Positions 44,801 through 51,361 of a DNA stretch of 64,000 bases are shown piece by piece. The first letter of the stretch is position 1, and each line of letters begins with the position of its first letter. A program made the position numbers and the translations under genes. The notes below the pieces were generated by a model, which was not told where the DNA came from, did not search any database, and was given only the letters and a program-made list of their open reading frames with translations. The stretch comes from UBA1715 sp045615765 (lineage in GTDB: Bacteria > Bacteroidota > Bacteroidia > Bacteroidales > UBA1715), in NCBI GenBank assembly GCA_045615765.1, contig JAZLFM010000034.1, forward strand, positions 10,507 through 74,506, in the 5' to 3' direction.

Positions 44801-46481
44801 AGCAGATGCTGAAGCTCTTAATACAACAGGTTATACTGCTGCAACAACTAAGGCATTACAAGATGCGTTAACTGCAGCAAAATCAGTTGACAAGAATTTA
44901 CTAGCAGAAGATCAACAAATCGTTGATAATGCTGTTAAAGCATTGCAAGATGCATTGAATGGTTTAGTGAAACAATCGTTCACGGTAACATTTATTGTCG
45001 ATGGTAAGACAGTAGATTCTCAAGTTGTAGAATACGGGCAATCGGCTAAGGCTCCTGTAGAACCAACAAAACTTGGATATATATTTGATAGTTGGGATGC
45101 TTCGTTCTCAAATGTGATTGACAATATTTCTGTAAATGCTGTGTTTGTTGTACAAACATTCACGGTAACATTTACTGATTTTAACGGTAAAACAATTGAT
45201 GAACAAACAGTAGAATATGGTGGAACTGCTGTTGAGCCAACTATTCCAAAACGAGAAGGATATGATTTTGTTGGTTGGATAGGCTCTTTCGAAAACGTTA
45301 CAGCAAATGTGACTATTACTGCAAGTTATAAAGCTAAGGCAAAAGCTAACTATACGGAATTAGATGCAGCTATTGCTTCTACTGATAAGTTAAAACAGTC
45401 GTTGTATTCTTCTGAATCGTGGTCGCAGTTACAAAAGGCTTTAGAGAAAGCTCAATCTGTTGATAGAGATTTGCTTGAGGCTGACCAAACTATTGTTGAC
45501 AATGCTGCTCAAATGTTGAATAATGCAATCTCTGATTTGGAAGTTGTTGATAGAACTAAATTGGCTTCTTCAATATCAAAAGCGAATTCTTTGGCTGCTA
45601 ATGCTGTAGAAGGTTATAATAGAGGTCAATATCCAGTTGGCGCTAAAACAACATTGGCAGATGCTATTGCAAAAGCAAATACGGTGTATGAAAAAGTATC
45701 TGTTTCTCAATCTGAATTGGATAAGGCAAATGAAGAATTGATTGCAGCAATGGAACAATTCAAAGCTTCTGTTATTACTGCAGATAAGACATTCTTAGCA
45801 ATGGCTATAAATAATGCAACTGCTGCATTGACAAAAGCTGAAGGTAATACGGGAAGTGGTTCTGGTCAATATCCGGCTCTTGCGGTAACGACATTGGAAA
45901 ATGAGTTGGCTTCTGCTCAAGAAATCTATAAGAATGCTACTGAGCAATCAATAATTGATACAAAAACTCAAGTTCTAAATGCTGCCGTACAAGCGTTCTT
46001 GTCGTCAGTAAATCCTATTACTGTTGACTTTGCCGAATTATCAACATTGATAGCAGAAGCAACAGAATTGCTAAGCACTACAAGTGTGGGAGAAAACGGT
46101 GGTCAATATGGATTATTGGAATGTATGGAATTGTCTCGATCAAAACAAACTGCAGAGCGTATGCTTTCAGATAGTAAAGTGACACAAAAAGATGTAGATA
46201 AACAAGTTGTGTTATTGCAAAAAGCAATTGATGCATATCGTGCTTCTCAAGTTCTTGCAGCTGATGTAATTGATGCTACGACAGTTCAAATTTATACGAA
46301 GTCACATATTGTTGTGGTTGAAAATGCCAACAATGCAATCGCTGTATATGATATAAAAGGTCGTTTGGTAAGTCTTTTGGATAAGGAATCTGCCAATGAT
46401 TCTGCTGAAATTTATATCGCGAAAAACGGCGTGTATATTGTAAAAATTGGTAGTATTGCACAACAAATTGTGATACAATAA
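38877..46481 (+). CDS. Multi-catalytic secreted enzyme: CE4 deacetylase, GH8, GH26, binding modules, InlB and helical repeats
   Basis: 2,534 residues. Signal peptide 1-22. CE4 deacetylase at about 28-270: Thr-Phe-Asp-Asp-Asp (46-48) and zinc ligands His98 and His102. CBM4/9-like at about 356-500. GH8 of the reducing-end xylanase kind at about 528-938, with Glu623, Asp682 and Asp821 at catalytic positions. Two InlB B-repeats (988-1108). CBM35/6-like at about 1113-1230. GH26 beta-mannanase-like at about 1238-1575, with acid/base Glu1414 in Arg-Pro-Leu-His-Glu and nucleophile Glu1511. Six more InlB repeats interleaved with seven FIVAR-like helical modules follow, then a T9SS-like tail (about 2463-2534). 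It should attack mixed hemicellulose at the cell surface, removing acetyl groups and cutting xylan and mannan. Chain specificity is inferred from families only. Confidence 0.93.
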   Translation: MRKNRLITFLVAIFVTSQVFAQSIATGYTVGTWSGFRTAAATFTFDDDAPSHISVVAPEFDSRGYNATFNVVVNWMNQANQWTAFQKLAAKGHEIASHTVTHSENTPSSELSSSKTTINQKITGQDCNTIAYPYCNVPSDAAALAANYIGGRICDGQVMGKTPSDYFRISAITTGSEAGFASASNFTSSMQSAISKGGWVVFLTHGITGETNGNATYSPTPISAITGALDWAKENDSKVWVATFRDAILYAKERDALSLSEKTVSSTSYQLTASVNISSTVVTYDYPITVRRVMPASWKNIAVATGGKDIEVKTVTVGSTVYAQFDVVPGKTYSLEDRASEYTKEGPAVAETTLLNLLENGEFDEGTSYWDTQVGGDAKCTLTATTTAGMSGANAIQLCPNGNYGTENWHIQMYQNVELEGDVEYTLSFSAKASTARKLYVMVQKIAADYDTYLYKEYDLTTTAQNFEETLLTPSDVALDSKVTFCIGGSDGCVTIDNVFFGTEKSSNPGGGDEGGDKPSYSVDVTGDISKYFVDKAYIGPSCDVLDGETMTNGAYYTGEYTNLFVKYLGKTEAQVQAKMKSVWDHFYTVGGPNTVYYEAGKDENGKDMAYIYDTGNQDVRTEGQSYGLMICVQMGDREKFDRLWRWAKKYMQYKAGDVREGLFAWQCETNGSIKGASSAPDGEMYFLTALFFASHRWGNDGDINYEEEAQYLAKCLLNKTGRGNGQVSPLFNKSNYLVTFGETSYDFSDPSYNLPGFLELWARWINTNTDFWAKTPKAARDLLYNSAHKITGLYPDYCNFDGSGYYPNWAGYNTSIYKYDAIRCPMNVGMDYHWFAADSRQETMMYNILNFFKSDGYSHAFFNVDGTGADGYYSEGQKGGNGVGVFALTPGNEALAKENLQKLWDVTPPTGQWRYYNGMVYMLSMLHATGNFRIFKPTPEVVVETLSGPSPVEFNGEEYTKDTTFKTLIDCKIYDVTITIEESSSSFNVIFEDYDGTELKTEVVESGASATAPDEPTRTGYTFKEWDTDFSNVTEDLTVKAVYEINTYTVTFVDFDGTTIDEQTIEYGSDAVAPTEPTREGYDFDGWDVAFTSITKDLTVTATYTEKVAQTTLKYEAENATGSGTTTANSSAASGGKYVKMQSGDLTFNVNVEKAGVYDITVAYSLTEDYKAQNLVVNGVQAGTLAFDKSGSTNPTFATIVAAAALEAGANTIAITKSWGWVDIDYIELSTHESVKFNIDANPVVANPTSGAVELYDFLKKNFGKKTISGVMTLDMPSNNSFKGQYDVSYIHDKSGKYTALVGFDFMQSVGKGTEWATNYTKTMIDITKELWNEGGIPYYTWHWRDPTKATTSFNTSEASFKLSDAFTDASCTKWNTNSTIYKGIIADLDVIAKHLLDLQEAGVAVLWRPLHEASGKWFWWGGSGAQPYKQLYYLLFDKLTNEYGLHNLIWVWNSDGTDADWYPGDNYVDIAGRDFYYQAPNTYNHSSLVTEFESVAKVVDGKKIVTLAECGAVPYPQNMEDDGAMWSWFMPWYDEGSTKYVSSDDHNKVSDWNLIMNDERVITLEDMPGWGSLPVENTYTVTFVDFDGTVLDEQIIEEGSAATAPTEPTREGYVFAGWDKTFDNVIEDITITATYTVQSFTVTFVDYDGSTLETQTVEYGKDAVAPKDPTREGYTFSAWEGSYENVIEDVTITATYVAKGKADYSALNKAIADAEALDLDEYTVTTIKALQDALTAAKAVDADLFVEDQAIVDAATKALTDAIGALAVQSFTVTFVDYDGSTIETQTVEYGKDAVAPKDPTREGYTFSAWEGSYENVTADVTITATYVAKDKADYSALNKAIADAEAINTTGYTATTTKALQDALTAAKAVDSDLLAEDQAIVDAATKALTDAIGALAVQSFTVTFVDYDGSTLGTQTVEYGKDAVAPKSPTREGYTFSAWEGSYENVIANVTITAVYTEKGKADYSALNKAIADAEALNTTGYTAATTKALQDALTAAKSVDKNLLAEDQQIVDNAVKALQDALNGLVKQSFTVTFIVDGKTVDSQVVEYGQSAKAPVEPTKLGYIFDSWDASFSNVIDNISVNAVFVVQTFTVTFTDFNGKTIDEQTVEYGGTAVEPTIPKREGYDFVGWIGSFENVTANVTITASYKAKAKANYTELDAAIASTDKLKQSLYSSESWSQLQKALEKAQSVDRDLLEADQTIVDNAAQMLNNAISDLEVVDRTKLASSISKANSLAANAVEGYNRGQYPVGAKTTLADAIAKANTVYEKVSVSQSELDKANEELIAAMEQFKASVITADKTFLAMAINNATAALTKAEGNTGSGSGQYPALAVTTLENELASAQEIYKNATEQSIIDTKTQVLNAAVQAFLSSVNPITVDFAELSTLIAEATELLSTTSVGENGGQYGLLECMELSRSKQTAERMLSDSKVTQKDVDKQVVLLQKAIDAYRASQVLAADVIDATTVQIYTKSHIVVVENANNAIAVYDIKGRLVSLLDKESANDSAEIYIAKNGVYIVKIGSIAQQIVIQ
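43791..44969 (+). repeat. Three in-frame 393-bp tandem repeats in the multi-enzyme gene
   Basis: Units start at 43791, 44184 and 44577 and the next related segment starts at 44970, exactly 393 bp (131 codons) each time. Each unit is one InlB B-repeat plus one helical FIVAR-like module. Units 1 and 2 are nearly identical in DNA, which points to recent duplication or gene conversion. Confidence 0.88.
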
Positions 46482-47395
46482 TGGCGCTTTCGTATGCAAT
46501 AATCGGTACCGGTGGTATCGGAGGATATTATGGTGGATGTCTTGCCAAGCATGGCAAAGACGTCCATTTTCTTTTTCATTCCGACTATGAATATGTGAAG
46601 CAACACGGATTACAGGTAGATTCTGTTCGTGGCGATTTCCATCTACAGCCAGTTCAAGCGTATGGAAAGTCTAGCGATATGCCGAAATGTGATGTCGTTT
46701 TAATTTGTATGAAAACGACAAATAACCATCTTTTGAAGGATTTATTGTCACCTATTGTGCATAAAAACACTGTTGTTGTTCTTATTCAAAATGGTTTAGG
46801 TATAGAAAAACAATTGGCCGATGAAATGCCTGGTATTTCTGTAGTTGGTGCAACGGCATTTATTTGTACGACGAAAATTGCACCGGGACATGTTCATCAT
46901 GCAGAATATGGTTCGCTAACTATGGCAAAATATTGTGGCGACTGTGATTCTGTAATACAAGAGATTGCTACCGATTTTGTTGAAGCTGGCGTACAAGTCA
47001 CTGTTGGTACTGATTTGAACTCTATTCGATGGAAAAAATTAGTTTGGAATATTCCGTACAATGGTTTAACTGTTGTTATGAATGCCGAAACAAATGATTT
47101 GACTTTCAATCCTGATACTCGTCAGTTGGTGATAGATTTGATGAATGAGGTTGTAGAAGCTGGTAGAGCTTGTAACGCAAAAATCTCAGACACATTTGTA
47201 TCCAAAATGATAGAAATGACGGAAAAAATGACACCATATTCTCCAAGTATGCGTGTTGATTATGACGCTCATCGGGCAATGGAAATACAAACTATGTACA
47301 GCAATCCGATATTGATTGCTGCAGAACATGGATATGCAATGAAAAAGACTGAAGTTTTGGAGAAACAACTTCGCTTTCTTGCACAAAAAAGATAA
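46481..47395 (+). CDS. panE: 2-Dehydropantoate 2-reductase (ketopantoate reductase)
   Basis: 304 residues. The N-terminal NADPH motif is Ile-Gly-Thr-Gly-Gly-Ile-Gly-Gly-Tyr-Tyr-Gly; Lys-Thr-Thr-Asn-Asn and the later Arg-Trp-Lys-Lys-Leu-Val-Trp-Asn (catalytic Lys region) match ApbA/PanE. It reduces ketopantoate to pantoate in pantothenate and CoA synthesis. Its ATG overlaps the stop codon of the multi-enzyme gene by 1 bp (TAATG), so translation may be coupled to a quite unrelated secreted enzyme. Other pan genes are absent from the window. Confidence 0.88.
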   Translation: MALSYAIIGTGGIGGYYGGCLAKHGKDVHFLFHSDYEYVKQHGLQVDSVRGDFHLQPVQAYGKSSDMPKCDVVLICMKTTNNHLLKDLLSPIVHKNTVVVLIQNGLGIEKQLADEMPGISVVGATAFICTTKIAPGHVHHAEYGSLTMAKYCGDCDSVIQEIATDFVEAGVQVTVGTDLNSIRWKKLVWNIPYNGLTVVMNAETNDLTFNPDTRQLVIDLMNEVVEAGRACNAKISDTFVSKMIEMTEKMTPYSPSMRVDYDAHRAMEIQTMYSNPILIAAEHGYAMKKTEVLEKQLRFLAQKR

Positions 47396-47454
47396 ATCAA
47401 AAGAAATCTTATGTTTCTTGTATAAAAATCGTTTATTTTGCAAAAAAATATAAC

Positions 47455-48834
47455 ATGTCACAGATAACATATTTCTCAACAAATCACAAAGCAGCAGAGG
47501 TAACTTTTGGCGAGGCTTTGTTGAAAGGATTGGCTCCAGATAAAGGCTTGTTTATGCCAAATGCAATTCCAACTTTTTCAAAAGACGAATTGAATGCCTT
47601 AAAAGGTAAAGCGTACTATGAAATTGCTGCAATAGTATTCTCTAAGTTTTTGGGCGAAGAAGTTCCAATGGCTGATTTGTTGGCAATGACAAAGGATGCG
47701 TACAATTTTGACGTTCCATTGGAACATGTTGTTGACAATAAATATGTTATGCGTCTTGACCAAGGTCCTACAGCTTCTTTCAAGGATTTTGCAGGAAGAA
47801 TGATGGGTAGAATGATGCAATATTTTTTAAAGAAGCAGAATGTAAATAAGTTGATTCTTACAGCAACTTCGGGTGATACTGGTAGCGCAATGGCTCATGC
47901 ATTTTATGGATTAAATAATATCCAAATTGCAGTTCTTTTCCCAAAAGATGAGGTAAGCGACCGTCAACGTAAGCAAATGACTACATTGCAAAAGAATGTC
48001 CAGATTATTGCTATTGATGGTAAGTTCGACGACGCTCAGGCTATGGTAAAACAAGCGTTCTCTGATCCTGATTTGGCTTGCTTGAATTTTACCAGTGCAA
48101 ACTCTATCAATATCGGCCGATTGATACCACAAATTGTATATTATATCTATTCATACACAAAACTTCGTAAGCAAGATTCTAACGATTTAGAAGAAGCAAT
48201 TTTCTGTATCCCTTCAGGAAACTTTGGTGACATGATGGGTTGTGTGCTTGCAACAAAAATGGGTCTTCCAGTGAAGAAAATCCTTGTTGCTACAAACGAA
48301 AATGATGAGTTCACAACTTTGATGAACACTCATAAATATGCAAAGATTGAACCTTCAAGAAACTGTTTGTCTAGTGCAATGAATGTTGGTCACCCAAGTA
48401 ATTTGGCTCGTCTTATTGAATTATATGGTGGAAATATGGACGAAAAGGGTAACATTCTTAAAGAACCTGATTTCGCTGCAATGGACAAAATGTTCTATGC
48501 AATGAGTGTTACCGACGCAGAAACTCGTGCTACAATAAAACAAGCGTGGGATGCATATCATGTGATGTTAGAACCTCATGGTGCAGTGGGATGGTATTGT
48601 GTAGAACAATATCTTTCTGAAAATGAAGTTTCGCAAGATCAATTGTTGATTTCATTGGAAACAGCTCATCCTGCTAAATTCCCGAATGCAATTATCGATG
48701 CTATTGGAGTTGATCCGGAATTGCCAGAAAGTCTTAGCGGTCTTGAAGGTAAGGAAGAACATTTTGATTCTATAGAAGGTAATTATCCTGCTTTTAAGGA
48801 ATATCTTGACAAACGCTATCAATGGAGAAAATAA
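47455..48834 (+). CDS. thrC: Threonine synthase
   Basis: 459 residues, full length. ThrC converts O-phosphohomoserine to threonine using pyridoxal phosphate; the cofactor Lys110 lies in Gly-Pro-Thr-Ala-Ser-Phe-Lys-Asp-Phe. Thr-Ala-Thr-Ser-Gly-Asp-Thr-Gly-Ser-Ala and Pro-Ser-Gly-Asn-Phe-Gly-Asp (phosphate-binding) are also seen. The N-terminus Tyr-Phe-Ser-Thr-Asn-His-Lys is typical. Other thr genes are not nearby. Its end overlaps the start of ruvC by 13 bp. Confidence 0.95.
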   Translation: MSQITYFSTNHKAAEVTFGEALLKGLAPDKGLFMPNAIPTFSKDELNALKGKAYYEIAAIVFSKFLGEEVPMADLLAMTKDAYNFDVPLEHVVDNKYVMRLDQGPTASFKDFAGRMMGRMMQYFLKKQNVNKLILTATSGDTGSAMAHAFYGLNNIQIAVLFPKDEVSDRQRKQMTTLQKNVQIIAIDGKFDDAQAMVKQAFSDPDLACLNFTSANSINIGRLIPQIVYYIYSYTKLRKQDSNDLEEAIFCIPSGNFGDMMGCVLATKMGLPVKKILVATNENDEFTTLMNTHKYAKIEPSRNCLSSAMNVGHPSNLARLIELYGGNMDEKGNILKEPDFAAMDKMFYAMSVTDAETRATIKQAWDAYHVMLEPHGAVGWYCVEQYLSENEVSQDQLLISLETAHPAKFPNAIIDAIGVDPELPESLSGLEGKEEHFDSIEGNYPAFKEYLDKRYQWRK

Positions 48835-49415
48835 TTCTCGGCATAGATCCTGGTACAAATGTGCTTGGATATGGCTTGTTGAAGGTTGAAGGTAAGCAAC
48901 TGTCAGTTATAGATTTAGGTGTTGTTGAGTTGCAGAAAATCAACGACACTTATGTAAAGTTGCAGAAAATCTATACTGTGCTTACAGAGGTTGTCGAGAA
49001 GTATTGTCCGGATGAAATGGCGTTGGAAGCTCCGTTTTTTGGGAAAAATGTGCAATCAATGTTAAAATTAGGTCGCGCGCAAGGCGTAGCCATGGCTGTT
49101 GGTTTACAACGCGATTTAGTAATTCACGAATATGCCCCTCGAAAGATTAAGATGGCAATTACAGGAAATGGTGCGGCTTCAAAGGAACAAGTCGATGCCA
49201 TTTTGTCGAAAATGATGAGTTATGAGCATCAAAAATATTTAGATGCAACCGATGCATTAGCAGTTGCGGTGTGTCATTATTATCAGATTTCGAAGCCACA
49301 GATTCCGGAAGCAGAATCAAAAACAAAAGCAAAAACTCCTCGAAAAACGAAACAAACATGGGCGCAATTTATTGCTCAAAATAGCGATAGAATTGTTGGT
49401 GGAGAGAAAAAATAG
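48822..49415 (+). CDS. ruvC: Holliday junction resolvase RuvC
   Basis: 197 residues. RuvC cuts Holliday junctions together with RuvAB. The first acidic residue Asp9 is in Ile-Leu-Gly-Ile-Asp-Pro-Gly-Thr, Glu69 in Ala-Leu-Glu-Ala-Pro-Phe-Phe-Gly-Lys-Asn, and the C-terminal Asp pair in Leu-Asp-Ala-Thr-Asp-Ala-Leu-Ala-Val-Ala. The last 35 residues are a basic Lys/Thr-rich extension not needed for the fold. Overlap with thrC (13 bp) indicates co-translation. Confidence 0.94.
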   Translation: MEKIILGIDPGTNVLGYGLLKVEGKQLSVIDLGVVELQKINDTYVKLQKIYTVLTEVVEKYCPDEMALEAPFFGKNVQSMLKLGRAQGVAMAVGLQRDLVIHEYAPRKIKMAITGNGAASKEQVDAILSKMMSYEHQKYLDATDALAVAVCHYYQISKPQIPEAESKTKAKTPRKTKQTWAQFIAQNSDRIVGGEKK

Positions 49416-49543
49416 AAAATCTCCTCTGTTAAAATGCGATTTACCGCATTTTATACATATTCCTGTACAATAATTTCGTCCCAATATTTTCCCTTTTCGG
49501 TAAGTTTGTTTGTCATGTGATATGAAATGTATTGTAGTTTTTA

Positions 49544-49551
49544 TATCTTTG
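49544..49551 (+). promoter_or_regulatory. -7 element of the GH43 gene
   Basis: TATCTTTG, 19 bp before the GH43 start. No TTTG at the right distance upstream. Confidence 0.5.
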
Positions 49552-49570
49552 ATACAAACTATTTTACATT

Positions 49571-51043
49571 ATGCAACAAAAGCAAATTTTCAATCCATTT
49601 TTACCATTACACGAACATGTTCCTGATGGAGAACCTCATGTGTTTGGTGATAGAGTATATTTATTTGGTTCACACGACAAGGAAGGCGGAGAAACATTTT
49701 GTATGCTAGATTATGTGTCGTATTCGGCATCAATTTATGATTTAAAAGATTGGCGTTACGAAGGAGTTATCTACAAAGCAAAACAAGATCCTGATTATGC
49801 AAATCGAAAATACATGTATGCTCCTGATGTTGTTCGTGGTAACGACGGGAAATACTATCTGTATTATTGCATGTCTGGTGATTTTGGCCAAGGTGGGTAT
49901 CATGGACCAATTAGTGTAGCTGTATGTGATTCTCCTGCAGGAGAATATCAATATTTGGGTTTTGTGAGAAATCCTGATGGCTCTCCTTTGCTTGATTATG
50001 TTCCTTTCGATCCAGCAGTAATGAACGATAATGGTGTGATTCGTTTGTACTATGGAACGCAATATTCGTACGAAGAAGATAACGATGCGGAAGGTATCGC
50101 TTCTGAAGTAGGCATGTTTAACAAGCCGTTGGAAGTCATTTTAGAAATGGCAAAGAAGGAAAGTGTCATGGGACCAGTTATGGCAATTTTGGAAGATGAT
50201 ATGTTGACAGTGAAAGTTGCGCCAAAACATATCATTCCATATAAAGTCAAAGGTACTTCGTTCGAGGAACATCCATTTTTTGAGGCGTGTTCAATTCGAA
50301 AAGTTGCGGACACATATTATTTCGTTTATTCGTCGAAACAAAACCACGAATTATGTTATGCCACAAGTAAATTGCCAAACACAGGTTTTGTTTTTGGTGG
50401 AACAATCGTTTCGAATGGCGATGTGGGTTTGAATGGCAGAACAGAGGCCGATCGTTTAAATATGACAGGTACTACGCATGGAAGTATTGAAAATATTAAC
50501 GGAAAGTGGTTCGTGTTCTATCATCGTTTGACTCATCGTTCCGACTACAGTCGTCAGGCGTGTGCAGAAGCAATACAAATCCTTGCTGATGGAACAATTC
50601 CTCAAGTAGAAATAACATCTTGTGGCTTGAATGAAGGACCGTTGATGGCCAAAGGAACATATCCAGCAACAATTGCTTGTAATATCACAAATGGCCACAT
50701 GCCTCATGGTTCCAATAAAATATATTCTGAGGCTTTCCCTAATGTGAATAACGAAGGTGAAGATAGATTTATTCATCAAATTTCGAAAGGAACATTGATT
50801 GGTTATAAGTATTTCGATTTTTCTGATGTGAATACTTTGGGCATAGTGTATCGTGGTAAGGGCAAAGGCTCATTTGCTATTTCACAAGAAATGAATGGAG
50901 AAGTCTTGGCGCAAGTTACCCTTGCAGAAACAGATACCTGGAAATCGCTCGAAGTTGCAGTTCCATTTAAAAATGGTAAAAATCCATTATATCTTATATT
51001 TACCGGTGAAGGAATGTATGATTTAAAGGAAATACAATTTTAG
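49571..51043 (+). CDS. GH43-family glycosidase without signal peptide
   Basis: 490 residues. It is a five-bladed propeller type GH43 (arabinofuranosidase/xylosidase family): Val-Pro-Asp-Gly-Glu-Pro-His-Val-Phe near the N-terminus (base Asp region), Phe-Asp-Pro-Ala-Val-Met (pKa-modulating Asp), and His-Pro-Phe-Phe-Glu-Ala-Cys-Ser-Ile-Arg (acid Glu). Residues about 370-490 form a C-terminal beta-sandwich that may bind carbohydrate. It begins Met-Gln-Gln-Lys-Gln with no signal peptide or lipobox, so it should act in the cytoplasm on imported oligosaccharides, complementing the secreted GH8/GH26 enzymes. Substrate is not certain. Confidence 0.9.
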   Translation: MQQKQIFNPFLPLHEHVPDGEPHVFGDRVYLFGSHDKEGGETFCMLDYVSYSASIYDLKDWRYEGVIYKAKQDPDYANRKYMYAPDVVRGNDGKYYLYYCMSGDFGQGGYHGPISVAVCDSPAGEYQYLGFVRNPDGSPLLDYVPFDPAVMNDNGVIRLYYGTQYSYEEDNDAEGIASEVGMFNKPLEVILEMAKKESVMGPVMAILEDDMLTVKVAPKHIIPYKVKGTSFEEHPFFEACSIRKVADTYYFVYSSKQNHELCYATSKLPNTGFVFGGTIVSNGDVGLNGRTEADRLNMTGTTHGSIENINGKWFVFYHRLTHRSDYSRQACAEAIQILADGTIPQVEITSCGLNEGPLMAKGTYPATIACNITNGHMPHGSNKIYSEAFPNVNNEGEDRFIHQISKGTLIGYKYFDFSDVNTLGIVYRGKGKGSFAISQEMNGEVLAQVTLAETDTWKSLEVAVPFKNGKNPLYLIFTGEGMYDLKEIQF

Positions 51044-51116
51044 TAGAGACGCGATGTATCACGTCTCTATATAACGTGATGTATCGCGTTTCCATATCAT
51101 ACACGATTTATCGCGT
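51044..51116. repeat. Dispersed hairpin repeat (GTAGAGACGCGAT family), three degenerate copies
   Basis: TAGAGACG (51044-51051) pairs with CGTCTCTA (51062-51069). Two weaker copies of the core CGYGATnTATCGCGT follow at about 51074-51090 and 51102-51116. It is the same element as at 20803-20832, again directly after a stop codon. Confidence 0.72.
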
Positions 51117-51143
51117 ATTTATATAACAGAAGTTTAAATTAGG

Positions 51144-51170
51144 AGGCGTTCGTTAGAACGCCTTTTTTTT
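51144..51170 (+). terminator. Terminator after GH43
   Basis: AGGCGTTC (51144-51151), loop GTTA, GAACGCCT (51156-51163), then a run of T to 51170. Confidence 0.85.
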
Positions 51171-51214
51171 TACTAATCAAAACCATTACAAAACGATAGT
51201 TAGGTTGATGCACC

Positions 51215-51245
51215 CTTTCTAAGTGTATAACGCACACTTAGAAAG
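51215..51245. promoter_or_regulatory. Perfect palindrome upstream of the giant surface protein gene
   Basis: CTTTCTAAGTGT (51215-51226) and ACACTTAGAAAG (51234-51245), a perfect 12-bp inverted repeat with a 7-nt spacer. It has no T run on either side, so it is not a standard terminator. It lies about 45 bp before the -7 element at 51291 and may be an operator. Confidence 0.5.
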
Positions 51246-51290
51246 TCGTAGTTTTTGTGTAAATATGTATCATATTTTGTAATAAAAATA

Positions 51291-51298
51291 TAATTTTG
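51291..51298 (+). promoter_or_regulatory. -7 element of the giant surface protein gene
   Basis: TAATTTTG matches TAnnTTTG and gives a leader of about 57 nt. No -33 TTTG at 17-21 bp. With the hairpins, terminator and palindrome listed above, it accounts for most of the 318-bp gap 51044-51361. Confidence 0.4.
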
Positions 51299-51361
51299 CC
51301 ATTCTGAAATGACCTTTCGGGATAGTGAAAGATAAATGGTAATAACGAAAAAAAATTTCTT

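Noticed and set aside
26765..51043. Classical polysaccharide utilisation locus
   Set aside because: No SusC-like TonB receptor, SusD lipoprotein or hybrid two-component sensor is present; the enzymes use T9SS tails.
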